Source of the DNA: Vibrio cyclitrophicus
GTDB lineage: Bacteria > Pseudomonadota > Gammaproteobacteria > Enterobacterales > Vibrionaceae
NCBI RefSeq assembly: GCF_024347435.1
Contig: NZ_AP025480.1
Span: forward strand, 2,356,001-2,420,000
DNA length: 64,000 nt
Direction: 5' to 3'
The notes beneath the pieces were generated by a model. The model worked only from the letters and a program-made list of their open reading frames with translations. It was not told the origin of the DNA and ran no database searches. The first letter of the stretch is position 1. Each line of letters opens with the position of its first letter. Of this stretch, positions 18,508 through 26,193 are shown piece by piece. The translations under genes were made by a program, and so were the position numbers.

Positions 18508-19071
18508 GTGTCGATAATAAAAATGTTTGGAAAGAAAACTGCCAAGCGTCCGGTCAACTCTGATATGGACAAACAAAGAAAATACGAAGCACTCGTGCGT
18601 GCCTATCATCGTGACCTGTTTCGCTACGCCTATTGGTTATGCAAAGACAAAACCGTTGCCGAAGACTTAGTGCAAGAGACTTGCCTTCGTGCATGGAAGT
18701 CACTCGATAGCCTTCAAGATGAAAAAGCCGCTAAATCTTGGCTAATTACCATCTTAAGACGCGAAAACGCGAGACGCTTTGAACGCAAACAGTTTGATCT
18801 GGTTGATATCGACGATCATGGTAATGATGCTAGTGTCAGTGACGACCCGCATCACCAACACCAATGGTTGCAAGCTCAGATCATGAAACTTGAAGTTGAT
18901 TACCGTGAACCACTCTTTCTACAAGTCATTGGTGGATTTAGTGGTGAAGAGATTGCCGATATTCTCAATCTCAACAAAAACACAGTAATGACACGTTTAT
19001 TCAGAGCTCGAAATCAGTTGAAAGAGATGCTGGATACAGAAGAGGCAGAGAGGGGGCAACATAATGGATGA
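18508..19071 (+). CDS. ECF-type sigma-70 family sigma factor
   Basis: A 187-residue alternative sigma factor. Region 2 is in the N-terminal half (VRAYHRDLFRYAYWLCKD, AEDLVQETCLRAWKSL) and region 4 at the C-terminus (GFSGEEIADILNLNKNTVMTRLFRARNQL). I choose the GTG at 18508 because GGAGG lies 5 nt upstream; an in-frame ATG at 18496 overlaps that site, and an ATG at 18523 (MFGKKTAK) is also possible. It overlaps the next gene by 8 nt, so sigma factor and partner are co-translated. The neighbours are fadIJ (divergent) and two fadL genes downstream, which hints at envelope-lipid control. Confidence 0.88.
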   Translation: MSIIKMFGKKTAKRPVNSDMDKQRKYEALVRAYHRDLFRYAYWLCKDKTVAEDLVQETCLRAWKSLDSLQDEKAAKSWLITILRRENARRFERKQFDLVDIDDHGNDASVSDDPHHQHQWLQAQIMKLEVDYREPLFLQVIGGFSGEEIADILNLNKNTVMTRLFRARNQLKEMLDTEEAERGQHNG

Positions 19072-19792
19072 TTTAGAATTTCGTCGTCGTGTTTTGTCGG
19101 AACCTAAACAACGAACACCAGATATTATCAATGCAGTAGCAAACAGCGAAGCCAATAGTCATTTCTTAGACGATGTACTATCGCTTGATAAGCAGATCCA
19201 TTCAGCAATGAATGTGGATGTGCCAGATGATCTTGCCGATCGCATTCTATTCAATCAGACCTCAAGCGAAGAGAGTAAAGTCGTAAGACCTAATTTTGCT
19301 CGTCGAGCAATGGCGATGGCCGCTTCAGTGGCGTTTGTTGCGGGCTTATTGGTTGGACAGGTTAATTGGGGAAACGCACTGGTTGCTCCAGCTCAAGCAA
19401 GTTTGGTCGATACTGCGATGAAACATGTTGTTGATGAAAAAAGCTTTGTGAGTTCAATCGACGAACAAGTGACATCACAACAAATCAACGCAAAAATGAA
19501 TCCATTTGCTTACCAGTTTGATGAGGCATTCCCTTATCATGTCTACTACCTGAACCACTGTGGTTTCGGGAAGTCCAATGCAATGCACATGGTTTTCCAA
19601 GGTGAAAAAGGCAAAGTAACGCTATTTTTAACAGGTATTCCAACAGACAAATCTGTCGACTTTGACGAAGAAGGCATGTCTGGTTCGGTAACACCGATCG
19701 ATAACAGCAGCCTGATCCTCGTAGGTGAAGATGGTGAGAACGTTTCTAAAATCGCCGAAAAGCTGACAAAAATCATCAAACCTATGGGCTAA
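19064..19792 (+). CDS. DUF3379 membrane protein, probable anti-sigma factor
   Basis: A 242-residue protein with an N-terminal cytoplasmic region (about 1-80), one membrane span at about residues 82-103 (AMAMAASVAFVAGLLVGQV) and a periplasmic C-terminal domain of about 135 residues. The layout and 8-nt overlap with the sigma gene are typical of anti-sigma factors. No HxxxCxxC zinc motif is present. The periplasmic part has a lone Cys in YYLNHCGFGKSNAMHMV, among His and Met residues, which could sense redox state or metals. Anti-sigma function is inferred from context and the usual placement of DUF3379 genes. Confidence 0.8.
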   Translation: MDDLEFRRRVLSEPKQRTPDIINAVANSEANSHFLDDVLSLDKQIHSAMNVDVPDDLADRILFNQTSSEESKVVRPNFARRAMAMAASVAFVAGLLVGQVNWGNALVAPAQASLVDTAMKHVVDEKSFVSSIDEQVTSQQINAKMNPFAYQFDEAFPYHVYYLNHCGFGKSNAMHMVFQGEKGKVTLFLTGIPTDKSVDFDEEGMSGSVTPIDNSSLILVGEDGENVSKIAEKLTKIIKPMG

Positions 19793-19816
19793 CACACCTC
19801 TAAAGCCCCGTTCCCA

Positions 19817-19858
19817 AAAGGCCCAGCAATTATACTCTTGATATTGCTGGGCTTTATT
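19817..19858 (+). terminator. Terminator of the ECF sigma operon
   Basis: GCCCAGCAAT pairs with ATTGCTGGGC, followed by TTTATTT, about 28 nt after the DUF3379 stop. Confidence 0.75.
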
Positions 19859-19899
19859 TATAAACAAATCACAAAACCATTCACCACACCAATACCTCT

Positions 19900-19917
19900 A
19901 GAGTTAAAACTCTAAAA
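19900..19917. promoter_or_regulatory. Palindrome containing the ACTCTAAAA motif upstream of the first fadL
   Basis: TAGAGTT-AA-AACTCTA is a perfect 7-bp inverted repeat whose right half holds the shared 9-mer ACTCTAAAA. It lies about 175 nt before the start codon, upstream of the predicted core promoter, in the position of an activator site or second promoter. Confidence 0.4.
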
Positions 19918-19983
19918 AACAGTATTTCTCACCATTTTCGTGCCAGATAGGCGTCATTTCCATAATTTTCCACTCAAAATTCT

Positions 19984-20010
19984 CAATGGTCGGATTTGTA
20001 TATCGTATAC
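19984..20010 (+). promoter_or_regulatory. Promoter region of the first fadL with FadR-like half-site
   Basis: CAATGGTCGGATTTGTA (19984-20000) matches the left part of the FadR consensus (TGGTCGGA) with a poor right half. It sits just upstream of the -10 candidate TATACT (20005-20010), where binding would block RNA polymerase. Confidence 0.4.
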
Positions 20011-20090
20011 TTGCGAATAGGATCAGCCACCATTGAGCAATTGCTCAAATTAATCGCCCTGTAGAGGCGGATATATAAAGGAATAAATGA

Positions 20091-21314
20091 ATGACTACCA
20101 ACAACACGCGTCTGTTTAAAAAGTCTCTTTTAGCAGTAACAATTACACTGGCGTCTTCGCAAGCGATGGCAGCAGGTTTCCAACTTAACGCACAATCAGC
20201 AACTGGCATCGGCCGTGCATTCGCTGGTGATGCAGTAATCGCAGATAACGCGTCAGTAATGGCACGTAACCCTGCAGCAATGGCACTGTTTGACAAAACT
20301 GAGCTATCTCTTGGTTTTGAAAGCATCACTTCAATGATTGAAGTTAAAGATACAACTTACACTTCAGCACCTGGTGGTGTTTCCGACGTAGATGATGTAG
20401 GTGACACCTCTATCGCACCCAATATCCACCTTATCGTGCCTGTAAACGATAAATTTGCTTGGGGTGTGAATGCATACTCAAACTTCGGTACTAAAACTGA
20501 ATTCTCAGATAACTATGAAGCATCTGAATTTGGTGGTTTGACTGATGTAATGAGTATCAACTTTGGTCTTGCTGGTTCATATCGCCTAAACGAGCAGTGG
20601 AGCTTTGGTGCTGGTTTAGACCTTATTTACGGTCAGGGTACAATGAAGCGAGAGGCATTCAGTGGTTCACAGGTTGCCACACCTCTAATTGACGTAGATG
20701 AAGCTGATGGTTGGGCTGTTGGATTTAACCTAGGCACTGTCTATGAACTTGATGAAAATAACCGTTTTGGTCTAGCTTACCGTTACAGTCCAGAGTTGAC
20801 GGCTAAAGATGATAAAGGTCAAGAGATTACACTACCATTACCAGATATGGTTGAATTCTCAGGTTTTCATAAACTTGAAGACACTAAATTTGCTGTGCAT
20901 TACTCAGTACAATGGATCGGCTGGGGTGACTTCGACCAAATCGAATTTAAGAACCTTTCACAAGGTGCAATTCCAGGCTCATATGACAAGAATTATCAAT
21001 GGCAAGACGGTTGGCACTACGCTATCGGCGGTACTTACTACCTAAATGACACTTGGACACTACGTACGGGTTATATGTATGACACGAGCGCACAAGACTC
21101 AGTAACATCTATCTCAGTACCAGATTCTGACCGTCAATGGTTCTCAGCTGGTTTCACTTACCACATCAATACAGCATCTAATGTAGACTTTGGCTTTACA
21201 TACCTACTAGGTGATGATGTTGATGTTAAAGAAACTGGTATTGGCGGACAACTAAACGGCACTACACACGCTGATGCAATCCTACTGGGCCTGCAGTACA
21301 GCCGTAGCTTCTAA
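20091..21314 (+). CDS. fadL: FadL-family outer-membrane fatty acid transporter, copy 1
   Basis: A 407-residue beta-barrel that passes long-chain fatty acids across the outer membrane. The signal peptide is residues 1-27 (cleavage AMA-AGFQ). The mature N-terminus AGFQLNAQSATGIGRAFAGD and NPAAM correspond to the plug (hatch) domain of E. coli FadL, followed by alternating barrel strands and a C-terminal phenylalanine (YSRSF). The ATG at 20091 has AAGGA 8 nt upstream; an overlapping ATG at 20087 is out of frame. It resembles copy 2 but is clearly diverged. Confidence 0.9.
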   Translation: MTTNNTRLFKKSLLAVTITLASSQAMAAGFQLNAQSATGIGRAFAGDAVIADNASVMARNPAAMALFDKTELSLGFESITSMIEVKDTTYTSAPGGVSDVDDVGDTSIAPNIHLIVPVNDKFAWGVNAYSNFGTKTEFSDNYEASEFGGLTDVMSINFGLAGSYRLNEQWSFGAGLDLIYGQGTMKREAFSGSQVATPLIDVDEADGWAVGFNLGTVYELDENNRFGLAYRYSPELTAKDDKGQEITLPLPDMVEFSGFHKLEDTKFAVHYSVQWIGWGDFDQIEFKNLSQGAIPGSYDKNYQWQDGWHYAIGGTYYLNDTWTLRTGYMYDTSAQDSVTSISVPDSDRQWFSAGFTYHINTASNVDFGFTYLLGDDVDVKETGIGGQLNGTTHADAILLGLQYSRSF

Positions 21315-21336
21315 TATAATCGAAGTTAATAATCTC

Positions 21337-21364
21337 AAAGGGTCGCATTACGCGACCCTTTTTT
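21337..21364 (+). terminator. Terminator of the first fadL
   Basis: AAAGGGTCGC pairs with GCGACCCTTT followed by a T-run, about 25 nt after the stop. Confidence 0.85.
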
Positions 21365-21399
21365 GTTGTCTAAACTACTGACTAACTTCGATTTAAGCT

Positions 21400-21441
21400 T
21401 ACAGTTGTAGGCTGCAAAGGCAAAGTATGCCTACAAGTGTA
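21400..21441. repeat. Long inverted repeat upstream of the second fadL
   Basis: TACAGTTGTAGGC and GCCTACAAGTGTA form a 13-bp stem with one mismatch around a 16-nt loop, about 170 nt before the second fadL. There is no U-run on either strand, so it is not an intrinsic terminator. It may be an operator or RNA structure. Confidence 0.45.
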
Positions 21442-21557
21442 CGCTCAAATTTCGCAACACGGCCGAAACATTTAGATTATTTCTCTAATAATTAAACACA
21501 TTTACTCATTTAATCCCTAAAACACTGTTTTATTCGAATTTCATTTTTAAAGTAATG

Positions 21558-21566
21558 ACTCTAAAA
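21558..21566 (+). promoter_or_regulatory. Shared motif ACTCTAAAA upstream of the second fadL
   Basis: The same 9-mer as upstream of the ECF operon and the first fadL, here 45-53 nt before the start codon. I see no FadR-like site in this intergenic region. Confidence 0.35.
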
Positions 21567-21610
21567 GTAGAATCACGCCACTAAATACTTATGATTCAGC
21601 GAACATAATA

Positions 21611-22933
21611 ATGAAAATGAATAAGACCCTTCAATCTACTGCAGTGGCAGTTGGACTACTTTCGACTTCTACCGTTACTCACGCGGCAGGCTTTCAACTA
21701 GCAGAATACTCAGCAACAGGCCTAGGCCGTGCATACGCTGGTGAGGCTGCAATGGCGGACGGTGCAGATGCTCAATGGCGTAACCCTGCAATGCTAACTT
21801 ACCTAGAAGGTACACAAGTTTCTGTTGGTGGTATTTACGTTAACCCTAACATTGATGTTAAAGGTGAAGTAAACCACGCTCACCCAGCGTTAGGTACAAG
21901 CCAAGCATCTTCAAACGATTTCGCAGATGACGCTATTATCCCGAATCTTTACATTTCTCACCGTTACAACGAAAAGTTTGCTATCGGTTTTGCATTTGGC
22001 ACGAATTACGGAATGGAAACGAATTTAGGTGACGACTTCAACGCATCTCATTTCGGTAACGAAGCAAGCGTAATCACTAAAGAAGCTAACTTAAACTTCG
22101 CTTATCAAGTTGTTGAGCAAGTAAGCATTGGTGGCGGTATCCGTTACGTTATGGGTGAAGGCAGCTTCGGTGCAACAGCACCAGCGAAAAATGCAATTGG
22201 TCTAGATTCAAACCAAATGCCGATCTCAGCTCCAGAAGGCACTACACTGAAATATATGGAAGGTGAAGACACCGCTTGGGGTTGGCAAGTAGGTACAGCG
22301 TGGCAGATCAACGAAGACCACCGTATCGGTTTTGCCTACAAGTCTGAGGTTGAGCTGAAGTTAGAAGGTCACGCAGAAGGCATCGGCTTTGGCATGACAC
22401 CTGGTCAACGTGACAATGGACATATGATGTTAGCACTTCCTGCAACAGCAGAGCTTGCAAGTTTCCATCAACTCACTAAAGCACTTGCAATCCATGCTAG
22501 TTTTAATTGGACTGACTGGAGTTCTTTCGAAAAATTGCAAGCTGAGCTAGATACATATGGTAGCCATACAGTTAAGGTTGAGAATTGGGAAGATAACTAT
22601 CGCTTTGCTGTAGGCGCAACTTACCAAATTGACCCTAAACTGGCACTACGTACAGGTGTGGCTTACGATACTTCTGCAGTTAGCGATAAAAACCGTACTA
22701 TCACTATTCCAGAAACTGACCGCACATGGTTAAGTGTTGGTGCTGGTTACCAATGGTCTGAACAGCTTTCATTGGATGCTGGCTTTACTTACATCATTGC
22801 TAAAGATGCTCCCATCACAGAATCTCGCGGTTACGCATCTGACGATGCAGCCGAAGCTGTTGGCGGCCAATTTATTGGTACAACAACGGGTAATGTTTGG
22901 CTAGTTGGTGTACAAGCTGACTACCACTTCTAA
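21611..22933 (+). CDS. FadL-family outer-membrane transporter, copy 2
   Basis: A 440-residue FadL homologue. The signal peptide is residues 1-25 (cleavage THA-AGFQ). The hatch begins AGFQLAEYSATGLGRAYAGEA, with the NPAM motif near residue 58, and the chain ends YHF, typical of outer-membrane barrels. It closely resembles E. coli FadL (440-450 residues) in spacing, so either copy could be the main fatty acid channel; the other may take different hydrophobic substrates. It has its own terminator, so it is transcribed separately from copy 1. Confidence 0.9.
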   Translation: MKMNKTLQSTAVAVGLLSTSTVTHAAGFQLAEYSATGLGRAYAGEAAMADGADAQWRNPAMLTYLEGTQVSVGGIYVNPNIDVKGEVNHAHPALGTSQASSNDFADDAIIPNLYISHRYNEKFAIGFAFGTNYGMETNLGDDFNASHFGNEASVITKEANLNFAYQVVEQVSIGGGIRYVMGEGSFGATAPAKNAIGLDSNQMPISAPEGTTLKYMEGEDTAWGWQVGTAWQINEDHRIGFAYKSEVELKLEGHAEGIGFGMTPGQRDNGHMMLALPATAELASFHQLTKALAIHASFNWTDWSSFEKLQAELDTYGSHTVKVENWEDNYRFAVGATYQIDPKLALRTGVAYDTSAVSDKNRTITIPETDRTWLSVGAGYQWSEQLSLDAGFTYIIAKDAPITESRGYASDDAAEAVGGQFIGTTTGNVWLVGVQADYHF

Positions 22934-22967
22934 TCTGTTTTACTTAATCTAAAGTAACAAGCATTAA

Positions 22968-23000
22968 AAAGGCTCGATGTTGTATCAACATCGAGCCTTT
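22968..23000. terminator. Bidirectional terminator between the second fadL and mlaA
   Basis: AAAGGCTCGATGTTG pairs with CAACATCGAGCCTTT around a 3-nt loop. T-rich tails follow on both strands, between convergent genes. Confidence 0.9.
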
Positions 23001-23027
23001 CTTTTGTCGATTTTCTAAAACGTATTT

Positions 23028-23813
23028 CTAGTAATCTTCTAGATAACCATCAATGAAGTCTTCTTCTTCGAGATCAAACTCTTCAGGTTCAATTTCGGCT
23101 TTAAAGTCACGACGTTGAATGTAGACCTCACGAGTCAAAGCATATGGATCTGGCGAGTCGTCCAATAGTGATTCTTGTGACACTAACTGAGCGCGAGTCT
23201 CCATACCTTCAAATGCCCACTTACCTAAGCTAGCCCAAAAGTTCAAAAACGATAGAGGGACATACAAACCATCGACGGTTTCAGTGACTTCACGCGTCGT
23301 TAGTGGACCATAACCCGGCACCATAAAATACGGACCATTACCTACCCCGTAATGACCAATCGCATCAGAAAATGATTTGTCGTCGTACTTGGTGATCCCT
23401 GCTTCGCTGGCAATATCGATTAAGCCTAACAAACCAATCGTTGAGTTAATCCAAAAACGATTAAAATGGTCGAGTGCTTTTTCACCATTGCCCATAATGA
23501 GGTTGTTCACCATACTTGATGGCTCGTCTAAGTTGGCTAGAAAATTGGAAATGCCAGAACGTATTGGCACAGGAGTATAGTCAACATAAGCGAGAGAAAC
23601 AGGGCGAACCAAATAAGGATCTAGATATTCGTAGTTGATATCCCACATCGCTCTGTTGAAGCCTTCAAAAGGATCGTTCGGGTGGGACTCTTCGACGTAT
23701 TCAGAGGTTTCGAAGTTATCATCGTTAACGCTTTCGTCCGGCGCGCTAGAGCAACCCACCGTTAAGCTTGCGATAAATAATAAACTCGAGAGTCTTAAAA
23801 CACTGATAGACAT
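23028..23813 (-). CDS. mlaA: MlaA (VacJ), lipoprotein of the phospholipid-retrograde Mla system
   Basis: MlaA sits in the outer membrane and removes misplaced phospholipids from the outer leaflet, handing them to MlaC. The lipobox LTVGC puts the lipidated cysteine at residue 21. Family blocks are DPFEGFNRAMW, RPVSLAYVDYTPVPIRSGI, NLDEPSSMVN and GVGNGPYFMVPGYGPLTTRE. The frame continues 13 codons upstream, but MSISVLRL begins a normal lipoprotein signal and has AGG upstream, giving 261 residues. The C-terminus is very acidic. The other mla genes are not in the window. Confidence 0.93.
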   Translation of the reverse strand: MSISVLRLSSLLFIASLTVGCSSAPDESVNDDNFETSEYVEESHPNDPFEGFNRAMWDINYEYLDPYLVRPVSLAYVDYTPVPIRSGISNFLANLDEPSSMVNNLIMGNGEKALDHFNRFWINSTIGLLGLIDIASEAGITKYDDKSFSDAIGHYGVGNGPYFMVPGYGPLTTREVTETVDGLYVPLSFLNFWASLGKWAFEGMETRAQLVSQESLLDDSPDPYALTREVYIQRRDFKAEIEPEEFDLEEEDFIDGYLEDY

Positions 23814-23837
23814 ATCACCTTTTCCATAAGGAATAAT

Positions 23838-23863
23838 AAAAAAGGCCAGCAATCGCTGGCCTC
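23838..23863 (-). terminator. Terminator of the ccm operon
   Basis: On the minus strand AGGCCAGC-GATT-GCTGGCCT is followed by TTTTTATTATT, about 70 nt after the ccmI stop and just upstream of mlaA. Confidence 0.85.
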
Positions 23864-23931
23864 AATTGTTTGCGTAAGTCTATACCGTTTATCGCAAAAT
23901 CGGAATAGCTAACACCTATGCAAACTGATGA

Positions 23932-25152
23932 TTAATATTGCTTATTGATGTTGATAGTCACTGGAGCACCCAGTTCAACCACTTCACTTTCACCGTACCA
24001 ATCACCATCGCGAGTTGAAACGTTGCCATCTGTATCAAGCCTAGCTCGAACCATCAGAGTTTCAAGGCTAGACAGCTTCAGACCTTCCATCATGCTATTG
24101 CCGTCATCGAGCACAACAGTACGAGGGAAAGTACCCAATGGGTAACGAGCCGCAGCGATAGGCATTGGTGAGCCATCAGCTCTGTGTACTGAAACAACCA
24201 ACACAGACCTAGGGTCAGCGTTCACATCAGCGGCCAATTCAAGCGTTACTGCAACACTTTTACCTTGGTCAACACCCATGGTGTCGCCCATTTTCTTCTG
24301 AGCACTTTCAATACTGCGTGACAACATTTCGTAACGGCTATCTTGTGGACCAATCATCTGCTGCATGATGCTCCAGTACTTAACAGCACCAGGATAATCT
24401 TGACGTTCAAACGAATCGAACGCTAGCAAAGAGAATACTCGAAGGTCTACATAATCGTTTTGAATCAAACGGCTCAAAATCAGACGAGCTTGGTTTTGAT
24501 CGGCTTCATCTGGTGAAAGCATCAATGCCTGTGCGAAACCTAGTTGAACATCTTCATTCTTAGGTTCAAGTTTGTAAGCTCTTTCCATAGAATCTTTTGC
24601 CGTTTCAGCATCACGGTTTGCGAGCGCAATACGACCAAGCAACAACCAACCCGTTGAATCTTTTGGTTGATAGTGAAGTCGAGTACGAAGTGCTAAAGTC
24701 AAATCTTCAAGCTCATCATCCGTTAACGCACCACCTTCCGATGACATCAACTTTTTAGACAACTCGGGAAGATTCGAGCTCACTTCTTGCCAGTGTTGAA
24801 CCTTATCTAATGCACCGAACTGAAAGTACATGCCATAAGTCACAACCAGAACCAGAATCACAGAGGGTACTACCACACCAACCGTAGAGATTTGTGTTTT
24901 TGCCGTATCTTTCTGTGTTGGAACATCATCAAGTAGAGACTGCTTTAGATCTGCGATCAACTCTTGCTGGTTGTCAACAAGGCCTTCTTCCGCTTCTACT
25001 TCTAGTTCAACTAAGCGATCTTTATAGAACGCTTTATTCAACTCATCGCGAAGCATTTCATCATTGTTGGCCTTCTTATTAATGAACGGCAGAACAATAA
25101 GCAAAATCGCCGCTAATGAAAGGACAACTGTAGAAATCCAAAATAGAGTCAT
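23932..25152 (-). CDS. ccmI: CcmI, cytochrome c apoprotein chaperone
   Basis: A 406-residue inner-membrane protein that presents apocytochrome c to the heme-ligation complex. Two spans (about 4-24 and 92-112) bracket a cytoplasmic segment with a leucine-zipper-like acidic helix. TPR-like repeats follow (about 150-275, including STGWLLLGRIALANRDAETAKDS), then a C-terminal periplasmic domain. It overlaps the ccmH start by 1 nt. It is the last gene of the operon and corresponds to the C-terminal half of E. coli CcmH plus extra domains. Confidence 0.92.
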   Translation of the reverse strand: MTLFWISTVVLSLAAILLIVLPFINKKANNDEMLRDELNKAFYKDRLVELEVEAEEGLVDNQQELIADLKQSLLDDVPTQKDTAKTQISTVGVVVPSVILVLVVTYGMYFQFGALDKVQHWQEVSSNLPELSKKLMSSEGGALTDDELEDLTLALRTRLHYQPKDSTGWLLLGRIALANRDAETAKDSMERAYKLEPKNEDVQLGFAQALMLSPDEADQNQARLILSRLIQNDYVDLRVFSLLAFDSFERQDYPGAVKYWSIMQQMIGPQDSRYEMLSRSIESAQKKMGDTMGVDQGKSVAVTLELAADVNADPRSVLVVSVHRADGSPMPIAAARYPLGTFPRTVVLDDGNSMMEGLKLSSLETLMVRARLDTDGNVSTRDGDWYGESEVVELGAPVTININKQY

Positions 25153-25640
25153 TACTTCTTATCTCCGTCGTTCTCTTCGTCGAGTAACGCTTTTAAGCGA
25201 GCTTCTTTGTCTGCATCCCAGTCTTTATCTGACTCTACTGCTTTCGACTTTGACTTTCTGCTTCGTAAAATGATCAAACCGAATCCAAACACAACAACCG
25301 AAAATGGGCCGACCCAAAGAATCGATGTTGCTAGCGTCAATGGCGGGTTGTAAGTCACAAAATTACCATAGCGCGCAATCATGTAATCAATGATGTCTTG
25401 CTTCGATTTGCCGTCTTTCGTCATCTCATACACTTTTTGACGCAAATCGACCGCAAGTTCTGCGTTCGAATCACCAATCGTGTTGTTTTGACATTTCGGA
25501 CAACGAAGCGTGTTACTCAACTCTTTGAACTGTTGTTCTTGGTCAACCGTATCAAATTCATGAAATTCGATAGGAGCTGCTGTTACCGACGCAGATATAG
25601 CAAAAGTGGCGAACAACGCTACAAGTGTCTGTTTAATCAT
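25152..25640 (-). CDS. ccmH: CcmH (CcmL), thiol oxidoreductase of cytochrome c maturation
   Basis: A 162-residue protein with a signal peptide (1-22), the conserved LRCPKCQN motif (Cys47 and Cys50) that keeps the CXXCH cysteines of apocytochrome c reduced, and one C-terminal membrane span (about 104-124) with a charged cytoplasmic tail. It overlaps ccmG by 4 nt and ccmI by 1 nt. Confidence 0.93.
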   Translation of the reverse strand: MIKQTLVALFATFAISASVTAAPIEFHEFDTVDQEQQFKELSNTLRCPKCQNNTIGDSNAELAVDLRQKVYEMTKDGKSKQDIIDYMIARYGNFVTYNPPLTLATSILWVGPFSVVVFGFGLIILRSRKSKSKAVESDKDWDADKEARLKALLDEENDGDKK

Positions 25641-26188
25641 TTCGCCTCCTCCAATAACTCTTGGTACATCGGTTGAAGTGTCGCTGCCCAGTTTGTTGGA
25701 TTAACATCACCAACGTGGCGGTAACGAACAACACCGTTAGCGTCAATTAGGAAGGTCTCAGGAGCGCCATAAACACCAAGATCGAGGCCTAGCATGCCAT
25801 TGCCATCAAATAAACTGATCAGGTAAGGGTTACCTAACTCTTTTAACCAACCTACCGCTTTGTTGCGATCATCCTTGTAGTTAAGACCAATGATCTTAAC
25901 GCCTTGGTCAGACAGCTTGTTCAGATAAGAGTGCTCTGCATAACAAGTAGGGCACCAAGTGGCCCACACATTAAGAAGCAGTGGCTCACCTTTGAAAATC
26001 GCTTGATCATGAAACTTACCAGGTTGTTCCAAATCTTCTAAACCAAACTCAGGAACAGGCTTACCGATCAATACTGATTCAAGCTTAGTCGGGTCATCGC
26101 CTGACTGGTTGCGCATTAATTGCGTTGCAAAGATTCCAGCGAGAACCATAAACGCGATCAAGGGAATGAATAAAATCTTCTTGCTCAT
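25637..26188 (-). CDS. ccmG: CcmG/DsbE, periplasmic thioredoxin of cytochrome c maturation
   Basis: A 183-residue membrane-anchored thioredoxin-fold protein. The signal anchor is residues 5-24, the active site is WCPTC (Cys79 and Cys82, in LNVWATWCPTCYAE) and the cis-proline loop is GAPETFLI. It reduces apocytochrome c or CcmH with electrons from the DsbD pathway. It starts 6 nt after the ccmF stop. Confidence 0.95.
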   Translation of the reverse strand: MSKKILFIPLIAFMVLAGIFATQLMRNQSGDDPTKLESVLIGKPVPEFGLEDLEQPGKFHDQAIFKGEPLLLNVWATWCPTCYAEHSYLNKLSDQGVKIIGLNYKDDRNKAVGWLKELGNPYLISLFDGNGMLGLDLGVYGAPETFLIDANGVVRYRHVGDVNPTNWAATLQPMYQELLEEAK

Positions 26189-26193
26189 TCGAA

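Noticed and set aside
21448..21516. Short ATG frame (22 codons) upstream of the second fadL
   Set aside because: No Shine-Dalgarno, no hydrophobic or other recognisable pattern, and it overlaps the inverted repeat region.
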